Shown here in pieces: positions 1 to 6,543 of a DNA stretch of 10,446 nucleotides. Numbering within the stretch: the first letter of the stretch is position 1; every line of letters begins with the position of its first letter. The notes beneath the pieces were generated by a model that had not been told where the DNA came from, did no database searches, and was given only the letters and a program-made list of their open reading frames with translations. The position numbers and the translations under genes are program-made. Origin of the DNA: Clostridiales bacterium (GTDB lineage: Bacteria; Bacillota; Clostridia; Lachnospirales; Lachnospiraceae); the NCBI GenBank assembly GCA_019418195.1, contig DYCJ01000003.1, positions 5,154-15,599 of the forward strand, written 5' to 3'.

Positions 1-203
1 AGTCCTGCCAGAAACACCAGATCTGCCGCCAGCGCCAGCCGGCCGAAAAGCCCGCCCCAGAAAAGGATAAGACTGATTCCCGCCGCACAGATGACCGGCA
101 CAAACCAGATTTTCACCTTTCCGAACCGATAAACAGTAAACAGAACTCCCCACAATGACAGGAGAAACAGAAGTATTTTGATCATATCCATCATGTGCTC
201 CAT
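1..203 (-). CDS. Membrane protein, N-terminal 67 residues (3' end outside window)
   Basis: I do not recognise the family. The visible part starts MEHMMDMIK and is strongly hydrophobic: one membrane segment at about residues 9-25, a short basic stretch (YRFGKVK), a second segment at about 32-50 and the start of a third. There is no stop before the window edge. The ATG lies 4 nt after the stop of the BcsA-like synthase gene, and its ribosome binding site (AGAGGTGA) is made from the last codons of that gene, so the two are translationally coupled and surely share a transcript. From position in the operon it could be a polymer-modifying or export protein, for example a GT-C type sugar transferase using the lipid-linked sugar made by the GT2-GtrA enzyme two genes upstream. 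That role is inference, since no catalytic motif falls within the window. Confidence 0.72.
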   Translation of the reverse strand, partial: MEHMMDMIKILLFLLSLWGVLFTVYRFGKVKIWFVPVICAAGISLILFWGGLFGRLALAADLVFLAG

Positions 204-207
204 CTGC

Positions 208-2166
208 TCACCTCTCTTTTCTTTTTCCCCACCGTCTCTGAACATTTCGGGACACCTCGTCATAGAGCGTCATCCACGGATCGATCTCTCTGGGAAGCGA
301 ATGTTCTCTGTCATGGATGATCTGGAGCCAGTTTCTCCGGTCTGTCTCATCTCCCGGGCTGACAGAGGCTGTGACAAACCATTCACCGCTCTGCTCTCTC
401 CTGCTATAAGCACATACAGCATTTAACAAGGCACGGTAATACTTCGCAGTAACCGAAATACTAAACTTTTCGCCCTTCTTGATCCGAAATTCTTTTCCAT
501 TTTCATCGACTCTTGGATCTGTAACCCGCAGGGCAATTCCCTCCTCCGAGACATCCACGGTCTCTCCACTCCATGTTCTGTCCCCAACCGCTGCTTCCGC
601 CTTTTCCACAGCGCCGATCCGGTCTGAGATGCGTCTGGATTCTCTGCCCATCATAAAGAGAACCGCATATAATAGCGCAGTCAGATTATGACCAAGCCAG
701 AAGATGATAACACTGCTGTAGATCAGTGCCATTCCGTACTTTCCGCGGATAAAATGCAGCAGGGAGACTACCGTCAGTATGATCAATATTCCGTGCGGGA
801 TCAGATAGCGCGCTCCCGCTGTCTTCCGTCTCCGTTTCTTCTTGTCTGTCACTTTAAATTTCCGTTGATGGATTCCTACGGATTCCATGAGCACCGGTAT
901 GATGAGATACGGGGCCAGGATCGTATCTATAATCTGGCTCCACCGCACATTCCGGATATTTCCACTGAGATATTCCACGGAGATACGGTAGGACAGATGG
1001 GAAGGAAACCAGAACAAAAGAAGTTCCCAGAATCCGCACTCTACGAGCCGGAACCCGGACAAAGCGAACAGGATTGGTGCAAGGATAAAGATCATCCTGC
1101 ACAAAAATGTCCACCAGTACAGATATGCATTCAGATAGGACAATCTTGCAGCCAGTGGCAGTTCCCGTGTAAAGACCGCGTTTGTATTCTGTATACTCTG
1201 GATCACACCTCTCGCCCAGCGCACTCTCTGTCCGATCATACTTTCCACTGTGGTAGTTGAAAGCCCTGCCGCCAGGACTTCAGATGAAGCGTAAGTCACG
1301 TATCCTGCCTTCTGAAACCGCAGACTCGTCTCAAAATCTTCCGTTACGGTATCATAAGGAAACCCGCCGATCTCCTCCAGCGCGGTCCGCAGGATCACAG
1401 TATTGCTCCCTGTGTAAGCGGCAGTATTTGTCGCATTCCTTAAAATATTTATCTCCCGGGAGAAGAAATCCTGTTCATTTGGAATATCCTTTTCCGAAAA
1501 AAGATTAAACTGGAAGAGATCCTGATTGTAGAAGCTCTGCGGAGTCTGCACCAGTCCCATACGTACATCAGGAATAAGAAAATAGGGAACGGTCCTGACC
1601 AGAAATTCCCGACGGGGTATCATATCCGCATCAAATGTGGCGATCAGCGGCGATGAAGTATACGCGAGGGCATTGTTGTAATTGCCGGACTTTGCATGTC
1701 TGTTATCTGCAAGTCCCAGATACCCGGCTCCCAGCCGCCCGGCCATTTCCTTTATCTCTCTGCGGTTTCTGTCATCGCAGACATAGATATGGACTTTCCC
1801 TTTATCCGGATATTCCAGAAAGGTGCATGCATTGACCGTTTTGTACAAGAGTTCCGGGGATTCATTGTGGGTGGCGATGAATACATCTACATCGGGGAAC
1901 AATGCATCAGGCACATCCGGCAGCGGGATTTCGTGATCTGCACTTTTCATCCTGCTTACCATCAATTCGATCATTCCGGCAGTGGTCACGGTCTCCGCCG
2001 CCGCCAGCGCTATCCCCGCTGCTGCCTGCAGGATTCCCGCGCTCCACGGGATCGTAAAGAAAATCCTCCAGATCAGGTACACAGATGAAAGAATTATCGT
2101 CAGTACAAAACTTATGTTCCGTTTTCTCTCATCGGATACAGCTCCCGCTGTTCTTCTATAAACCAT
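208..2166 (-). CDS. BcsA-like processive GT2 polysaccharide synthase with C-terminal PilZ domain
   Basis: Predicted inner-membrane synthase that polymerises a sugar nucleotide into a beta-linked exopolysaccharide and extrudes it, switched on by c-di-GMP. The 652 residues show two N-terminal membrane segments (about 18-38 and 45-70) and a GT-A domain with D131-D132, DAD 179-181, the BcsA-like QTPQSFYNQD at 208-217, TED 275-277 and QRVRW 313-317. More membrane segments follow (about 345-372, 378-395, 411-430, 455-473, 480-507). The cellulose-synthase gating loop FxVTxK is present as FKVTDK 437-442. The PilZ domain carries both c-di-GMP motifs: RISDR 512-516 (RxxxR) and D538-x-S540-x-x-G543. Its start overlaps the preceding GT2-GtrA gene by 11 nt. 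It is shorter than proteobacterial BcsA (about 790-870 residues) and no bcsB-like gene is visible. The sugar could be glucose, but the sequence does not fix it. Confidence 0.93.
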   Translation of the reverse strand: MVYRRTAGAVSDERKRNISFVLTIILSSVYLIWRIFFTIPWSAGILQAAAGIALAAAETVTTAGMIELMVSRMKSADHEIPLPDVPDALFPDVDVFIATHNESPELLYKTVNACTFLEYPDKGKVHIYVCDDRNRREIKEMAGRLGAGYLGLADNRHAKSGNYNNALAYTSSPLIATFDADMIPRREFLVRTVPYFLIPDVRMGLVQTPQSFYNQDLFQFNLFSEKDIPNEQDFFSREINILRNATNTAAYTGSNTVILRTALEEIGGFPYDTVTEDFETSLRFQKAGYVTYASSEVLAAGLSTTTVESMIGQRVRWARGVIQSIQNTNAVFTRELPLAARLSYLNAYLYWWTFLCRMIFILAPILFALSGFRLVECGFWELLLFWFPSHLSYRISVEYLSGNIRNVRWSQIIDTILAPYLIIPVLMESVGIHQRKFKVTDKKKRRRKTAGARYLIPHGILIILTVVSLLHFIRGKYGMALIYSSVIIFWLGHNLTALLYAVLFMMGRESRRISDRIGAVEKAEAAVGDRTWSGETVDVSEEGIALRVTDPRVDENGKEFRIKKGEKFSISVTAKYYRALLNAVCAYSRREQSGEWFVTASVSPGDETDRRNWLQIIHDREHSLPREIDPWMTLYDEVSRNVQRRWGKRKER

Positions 2167-3286
2167 TGCCTTTTCCGTCCTTTCCGTGTCTCCTGAATAT
2201 CCTGTTTTTCTGGATTTGAAAAGACAGAAAGAAAAGCAGGATATCGCATGGGATCTTTACTGCTGCCGGTTCCAGCCCTGACAGAGAAGAAACGGCAGAT
2301 ACAGATATCGCAGAGGCAGCCATGATCCCGATACAAAGCAGAAAATAGGCCAGCGCTTCTCTTCCGTATCCGCGTGTATTTCCGGCCTCTGCTGACCCGA
2401 ACACCCATTTTTTGTTGATCGTAAAATTCACCGCCGAAGACAGAAGCCGTGCTCCCGCTGTCGCTGCCAGGATCCTCTCAAACTGTCCTGCCCTGAGAGT
2501 CCTCTCAATGATCCAGAACAGAAAGAGATCCAGAGATGCGCAGAAAAGCGATGACAGGATAAACCTCACCGGTTCATAAAGCAGGGCTGCCATCACCCGG
2601 ATACTGTCCTTCACCGGCCGGAAATGAGTCCCTTCATTTTTCTTCTCATATACCGTCTCGATCTTTTCCGTGCGGACAGGAATATCCTGCTTTGCGCACA
2701 CAAGAAGCACACTGGTTTCATACTCGAACCGCTCGCCCGGCACACGCAGCATAAGTTCCAGGAGGCTGCCGTCAAATGCCCTGAATCCGGTCTGGGTATC
2801 CTCTAAATATCTCCCTGACAGGATACGGAACAAGACAGAAGAAAACCTGTTGCCGAATCTGGATTTCCACGGCACCTGCACCCCCGAAAAATCCCTTACT
2901 CCCAGGATCAGTGAGCCCGGATACCGGCGTGTCATTTCAAGAAGCCTCACGCCGTCATCAGGAAGGTGCTGGCCGTCACAGTCTGCACAGAGGATCCGGA
3001 CGTCAGATTTATCATACCGGACAGTATCCGCCTGCTCCGCTATCTGCCTGCGTATATGATCAAATCCGGTCTTCAACGCCCTTCCTTTCCCCTTATTCTT
3101 ATCGTGATGCAGTACTGTACAATATCCTGTCCTTTCAATCTGATCAAATATCTTCCGGTAATCCCTCCCTGACCCGTCGTCTATGACAATGATCTGCGCA
3201 GGAATCCTTTCTGTCATTTTCCTGATCCTGAGGTACAGTCCGGCCTCCGGTTCAAATGCCGGAATAACGATATATATTATTTCCAT
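2156..3286 (-). CDS. GT2 (dolichyl/polyprenyl-phosphate sugar synthase-like) fused to GtrA membrane domain
   Basis: Predicted to transfer a sugar from a nucleotide donor to a polyprenyl-phosphate carrier and help present it across the membrane. Residues 1-230 form a DPM1-like GT2 domain: VIPAFEPE near the N-terminus, VIDDGSG 34-40, the metal-binding DCDGQH 102-107, DTQTGFRAF 163-171 and a basic-acidic RTEKIETVY segment at 205-213. Residues about 235-360 form a GtrA-type domain with four membrane helices; the typical R280, N287, N291, W294-V-F and the late QKNRIF stretch are present. Family knowledge links GtrA to moving or presenting lipid-linked sugars for polymer glycosylation. The gene starts 6 nt after the diguanylate cyclase stop, with GGAGGTGA as ribosome binding site inside the end of that gene, and overlaps the synthase gene by 11 nt. 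The fusion is common in Firmicutes; its place beside a PilZ synthase is the notable point. Confidence 0.92.
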   Translation of the reverse strand: MEIIYIVIPAFEPEAGLYLRIRKMTERIPAQIIVIDDGSGRDYRKIFDQIERTGYCTVLHHDKNKGKGRALKTGFDHIRRQIAEQADTVRYDKSDVRILCADCDGQHLPDDGVRLLEMTRRYPGSLILGVRDFSGVQVPWKSRFGNRFSSVLFRILSGRYLEDTQTGFRAFDGSLLELMLRVPGERFEYETSVLLVCAKQDIPVRTEKIETVYEKKNEGTHFRPVKDSIRVMAALLYEPVRFILSSLFCASLDLFLFWIIERTLRAGQFERILAATAGARLLSSAVNFTINKKWVFGSAEAGNTRGYGREALAYFLLCIGIMAASAISVSAVSSLSGLEPAAVKIPCDILLFFLSFQIQKNRIFRRHGKDGKGNGL

Positions 3287-3292
3287 ATACTA

Positions 3293-4651
3293 TCACTCAC
3301 CTCCAGCCATATCATCCGTACGGAAGATCCTGCTCCTGGGGCAATCTGTCCTGCACATGATACACTCCCTTCTCATACATGAGACCAGCGTATCATTGAT
3401 ATAAAACTGGTCTTTACCCATATATTTAGAAATATACAGGGCAGTATCCGCGCACTGGTACAATTCCCGGTAATCTCTGGTCCTCCCGTCCACCGGCACA
3501 GCACCGATACTTGCTGACAGCTGATATTTCTCATGACTTTCCGCCAGTGTCCGGTGGATCTTGTCAAGAAGGGCACGAAATTTATCTCCAAGTGCCTCCG
3601 ATGACACTTCATTACAGATCATGACGACGAACTCGTCTCCTCCGAGCCTGCCGATCACGTCTTCGCTGCGGAAAGCGGCAGACAGACATCCTGCAAATTC
3701 CCTGAGTATCTCGTCCCCCGCGGGATGTCCCTCGCTGTCATTGACCCGTTTAAAATTATCAAGATCGAGCAGGACCATGGCCCCTTTGCGGTTTTCTTCT
3801 CCTAAGAATGTTTCCGCCCGGCGCTCGAATCCCGTCCTGTTATAAAGTCCTGTAAGCCGGTCGTACTCTGCTTCCGACCTTGCCTCGTTCAGCTGGTCCT
3901 CCATCCGGTCCATTCCGCGCGATTTCTCTATATATTCCTGCTCCAGCTTAAAGATCATCTCTACGAGAGGCTTTAATTCCGGTATCTCGCTGTCATCTTC
4001 ATACATATCCTTCTCGCCCCGCAGGATGCTGTATATCCCCTCTTTTATCTTTATGAAATGACCAAACAGATATTTTCTCAGATGATGGCGGATCAGCAGG
4101 ACAGTCAGCAGGCTGATAACAGTAATTCCCGACAATCCGGTCCAGAATGTCCGCTTTACATTGTCCGTAACACGGTCCAGGTCAGAAAAGGCAGTCAGAT
4201 AAATATCGTCAAGCTCCCTGACCACGGCATTCTGATATTTGCCGTTGATATAGAGCAAAACTGACTCATCTTTCGGCAGTATTGTAAGATAATCCAGCAG
4301 TTCTTTACCTTCGTCCACATTTCGTATGCTGATCTCCTGCTGATTGTTCTCCGTCATTCCTAATATCTTCCCATCCGCCTTTTCTACAGCAAAGATACTG
4401 GTAGTGTATTCTGTTGTTGCCTGTCTTAAAATTGAATCTATCCGGCTTTGTATGTCCTCCTGTCCCGAACCTGTCTCCCAGTTTTTTTCTGAAGACCGGG
4501 TGTAATTACTTTCTACATTTTCCAGAAGCTGGGACAGGTACTGTTCGTTTTCGGATCTGCCTGCGATATACAGACTGACCGAAAAAATAAGGATAAACAT
4601 GACCGCCGATACCAGATATATCGCTGCAAGTTTCCGGTACAGCCCCTTCAT
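3293..4651 (-). CDS. Membrane-anchored GGDEF diguanylate cyclase with extracellular sensor and C-terminal Cys cluster
   Basis: Makes c-di-GMP from two GTP. The 452-residue protein has a membrane helix at 11-30, an extracytoplasmic sensory region of about 135 residues (31-167), a second helix at about 168-188, a HAMP-like linker and coiled coil to about 262, then the GGDEF domain. Catalytic signs are intact: DRLTGLYNR 264-272, D296-x-D298-x-F-K and GGDEF 337-341. The inhibitory I-site RSED 328-331 sits exactly five residues before GGDEF, so product inhibition is expected. After the domain, C425, C430, C433 and C437 form a C-x4-C-x2-C-x3-C cluster that could bind zinc or iron-sulfur. The start is the ATG overlapping the EAL gene stop as ATGA. 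The frame stays open 144 nt further upstream, but that part only shadows the EAL gene. The sensor ligand is unknown. Confidence 0.94.
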   Translation of the reverse strand: MKGLYRKLAAIYLVSAVMFILIFSVSLYIAGRSENEQYLSQLLENVESNYTRSSEKNWETGSGQEDIQSRIDSILRQATTEYTTSIFAVEKADGKILGMTENNQQEISIRNVDEGKELLDYLTILPKDESVLLYINGKYQNAVVRELDDIYLTAFSDLDRVTDNVKRTFWTGLSGITVISLLTVLLIRHHLRKYLFGHFIKIKEGIYSILRGEKDMYEDDSEIPELKPLVEMIFKLEQEYIEKSRGMDRMEDQLNEARSEAEYDRLTGLYNRTGFERRAETFLGEENRKGAMVLLDLDNFKRVNDSEGHPAGDEILREFAGCLSAAFRSEDVIGRLGGDEFVVMICNEVSSEALGDKFRALLDKIHRTLAESHEKYQLSASIGAVPVDGRTRDYRELYQCADTALYISKYMGKDQFYINDTLVSCMRRECIMCRTDCPRSRIFRTDDMAGGE

Positions 4652-5469
4652 ATCCGCAGCTCTCTTTCCCGGAATATCCCTCCTGCCACGCAGGAGTCCC
4701 GGACCTGCTGCCATTTGATATACTGCTCTTTCGTCAGTGGTCCCGAATAATAGTACCCCTGTGCCAGATAACACTGATGACCAAGGAGGAAGCATATCTG
4801 TTCCTCCGTCTCAACCCCTTCCGCCACTACTTCCAGCCCCAGTTTTTTTGCCATGGCGATTGTTGAGGCCAGAATAATCTCAGCCTTCGGGTCTCCGATA
4901 CGTGCCACAAAATAGCGGTCAAGTTTCAGGATATCGAAACAGCTCTCCTGCAGTGCTTTCAAGGAAGAGTTTCCCGTCCCAAAGTCATCCATGGCGATCT
5001 GAAATCCGTTTTCACGCATCTGCTCCACAAAGCCGGGCAGTCCGTCTTCCCCTTCGTCTGCTGTCTCCGTGATCTCAAAAAACAATTCCTCTCTGGTAAT
5101 CTCATACTCCTCTGTGATCCTTTTCAATTTTCGGGTAATCCCCCGCCTTCCGGCCTGGAGTCTGGACAGATTCACGGACACAGGACCTAAAGCAACCCCC
5201 TGTTTTCTCGCCTGGCTGATATCTCTGCATACATTTTCCAGTACTTCCTCGTCAAGCCGGACGATCAGTCCCAGTTCTTCCAGGGGAGGCACAAATGCAT
5301 CCGGTCTCACCAGGCTTCCGTCCTGTTTCTGCCAGCGGACAAGCGCCTCCGCTCCACAGTGTTTTCCTGTGCGCATATCTATCTGGGGCTGATACCAGAC
5401 ATGAAATTCACCGTTTTTTATCGCTCCGTGAAACTCCTGCTCCATAATAAATAAGTAGTCTTCCACCAT
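4648..5469 (-). CDS. Stand-alone EAL-domain c-di-GMP phosphodiesterase
   Basis: Predicted cytoplasmic enzyme cleaving c-di-GMP to pGpG. Nearly the whole protein is one EAL domain, with no sensor or membrane segment. Numbering from the upstream ATG at 5481 (277 residues), the catalytic and metal ligands all appear: E45 in EAL, N104 in VNLS, EITET 136-140, D165-D166 in DDFGTG, K186, EGVE 221-224 and Q241 in AQGYYYSGP. It should therefore be active. I chose the ATG at 5469 (273 residues) because GGAGG lies 5 nt before it; the ATG at 5481 has only a poor, too-close AGGA. It is the first gene of the c-di-GMP and polysaccharide operon and overlaps the diguanylate cyclase by 4 nt (ATGA), so the opposing enzymes are made in coupled fashion. 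Without a sensor of its own, its activity may depend on substrate level, a partner or dimerisation. Confidence 0.93.
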   Translation of the reverse strand: MVEDYLFIMEQEFHGAIKNGEFHVWYQPQIDMRTGKHCGAEALVRWQKQDGSLVRPDAFVPPLEELGLIVRLDEEVLENVCRDISQARKQGVALGPVSVNLSRLQAGRRGITRKLKRITEEYEITREELFFEITETADEGEDGLPGFVEQMRENGFQIAMDDFGTGNSSLKALQESCFDILKLDRYFVARIGDPKAEIILASTIAMAKKLGLEVVAEGVETEEQICFLLGHQCYLAQGYYYSGPLTKEQYIKWQQVRDSCVAGGIFRERELRI

Positions 5470-5474
5470 ATGCT

Positions 5475-5479
5475 CCTCC
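5475..5479 (-). promoter_or_regulatory. Ribosome binding site deciding the EAL gene start
   Basis: GGAGG on the minus strand lies 5 nt upstream of the ATG at 5469. It overlaps the alternative upstream ATG at 5481, which argues that the downstream ATG is the start in use. Confidence 0.7.
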
Positions 5480-5516
5480 ATTTTCCTGCATAATTAGTGT
5501 GACTGAAAAAAAGGAA

Positions 5517-5546
5517 ATTATGTATCCGTATGTTCATAAAATTTAA
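5517..5546 (-). promoter_or_regulatory. Weak candidate sigma-A promoter for the c-di-GMP/polysaccharide operon
   Basis: The best pair I can see in the 111 nt between the 5581-5631 terminator and the EAL start is TTAAAT (5541-5546) and CATAAT (5517-5522) with an 18-nt spacer. The -35 box is poor, as might be expected if an activator is needed. A 7-bp hairpin (5545-5551 with 5562-5568) abuts the -35 box and could be an operator or a second weak stop. I see no c-di-GMP riboswitch signature here. Confidence 0.22.
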
Positions 5547-5580
5547 CCGCTTTCTCATGGCAGCGGTTCTTTCCGAAACG

Positions 5581-5631
5581 AAAAGAGTGTACCGTGCCGG
5601 CTCATTTTAAGCCGGCACGGTACACTCTTTT
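5581..5631 (-). terminator. Intrinsic terminator with perfect 22-bp stem
   Basis: Arms 5581-5602 and 5610-5631 are perfectly complementary around a 7-nt loop. On the minus strand the stem ends in CTTTT and continues CGTTTCGG, a moderate U-rich tail. It sits 36 nt after the stop of the MBL-fold gene and before the EAL gene, so it separates the YczE/FAD/MBL group from the c-di-GMP operon. The plus strand also has a T-rich tail, so it could stop transcription from either side. The stem is unusually long for a plain terminator. Confidence 0.85.
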
Positions 5632-5666
5632 CTGTTCTTTTCTATTCGTTTGTAAATATAAAAATC

Positions 5667-6470
5667 TCAGCTTATGTCTATAGTCTCCAGATCATCCGGC
5701 ACATACAGATTCCCACTGTAATACTTTTTTCCCTCTGCAGTATATCTTGCCTTACGTGATCTGATATCAGAATCTTCTGTATGATACAGGACCAGGTTAT
5801 CCACATGCAGCTGTTCAGCCGCAGTACACGCATCTTTTACGGTTGAATGATGCTTCTCATACGGTGCATAACGTTCTGCCCCGGACTCAAGGCAGAACGC
5901 CTCATGGAGCAGCCATTTACTCCCCTGTACATACATACGCTCTGTCTCGTTATAGGGCTCATCGCCACAGCAGCTCAGTTTGACCTTCCGGTCCAGATAC
6001 ATGGTAAATCCATGCTGCTTCGTCTTAGTAGAATGTATATTAAAGAAAGTTGTCTTATGTCCTATGATCTCATACACGTCCCCGTCTGAAACCGGGACAA
6101 ATATGATCCGTTTCCCGATAAACTCTGTCTCTTTTTTCGAGAGAAGCATATGTGACATATCATCCAGGATACATAATACTTTCTTGTGTCCGTATATCCT
6201 GACTTCTCCTTCGTATTCCCCCCGCTTCAGCGCCTGTGCGATCACACGGATCACCCACATGACCCCCAGAATGTGATCCATATGCTTATGCGTCACAAAA
6301 ATATCATGAATATCACACCAGTCAATGCCGGCAGCTTTCAACTGCTTCAGAATGCCGTTTCCGCCTCCGCCGTCAACAAGAAAATGATTTCTGTCATCAC
6401 TGAGCGCAAAACATGTATTATAACATTCTGTTACAAGGGCATTTCCCGTTCCCAGCATTGTCAGTTTCAC
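5667..6470 (-). CDS. RNase Z-like metallo-beta-lactamase-fold hydrolase
   Basis: A 267-residue MBL-fold protein starting MKLTMLGTGNA, read from a GTG codon. Metal-binding signs in order: THKHMDH at 60-66 (HxHxDH), H146 in NIHSTKT, D170 in CCGDEPYN, HHST 207-210 and H230 in LYHTED. The GTGN opening, LLHEAF 187-192 and HHST stretches resemble the RNase Z/arylsulfatase branch, so a phosphodiester or related ester is a plausible substrate, but the true one is unknown. The GTG at 6470 is chosen because GGAGG lies 8 nt upstream and the homology-like part begins there; the frame is open 129 nt further, but that sequence is unlike the family. It follows the FAD protein gene by 73 nt and is followed by the 22-bp terminator, so it is the last gene of its unit. 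I doubt it is the housekeeping tRNase Z. Confidence 0.87.
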   Translation of the reverse strand: MKLTMLGTGNALVTECYNTCFALSDDRNHFLVDGGGGNGILKQLKAAGIDWCDIHDIFVTHKHMDHILGVMWVIRVIAQALKRGEYEGEVRIYGHKKVLCILDDMSHMLLSKKETEFIGKRIIFVPVSDGDVYEIIGHKTTFFNIHSTKTKQHGFTMYLDRKVKLSCCGDEPYNETERMYVQGSKWLLHEAFCLESGAERYAPYEKHHSTVKDACTAAEQLHVDNLVLYHTEDSDIRSRKARYTAEGKKYYSGNLYVPDDLETIDIS

Positions 6471-6478
6471 CGCCACAT

Positions 6479-6483
6479 CCTCC
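6479..6483 (-). promoter_or_regulatory. Ribosome binding site deciding the GTG start of the MBL-fold gene
   Basis: GGAGG, within AAGGAGG, lies 8 nt before the GTG at 6470. An in-frame GTG 6 nt further upstream is only 2 nt from the site and too close to be used. Confidence 0.75.
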
Positions 6484-6543
6484 TTTTCCTGACCACATCT
6501 GTTTTCTCTGTTATTATATTTTTTGTGTTGCAGCGCCAGATAT

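Noticed and set aside
688..1260. Open plus-strand frame of 190 codons
   Set aside because: Lies wholly antisense to the BcsA-like synthase, has no ribosome binding site of note and its product is low-complexity and unlike any protein. The other plus-strand frames (for example 6186-6782 and 9832-10401) fail in the same way.
4652..4795. 48-residue N-terminal extension of the diguanylate cyclase
   Set aside because: It is read inside the end of the EAL gene in another frame. The ATG in the ATGA overlap gives the natural N-terminus just before the first membrane helix.
5470..5580. c-di-GMP riboswitch in front of the EAL gene
   Set aside because: The leader is too short after the terminator and shows no GEMM-I or GEMM-II conserved core; only a 7-bp hairpin is visible.
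5667..6470. Housekeeping tRNase Z (rnz)
   Set aside because: The metal motifs fit the superfamily, but the sequence around them and the operon context do not look like the usual rnz, so I kept the call general.
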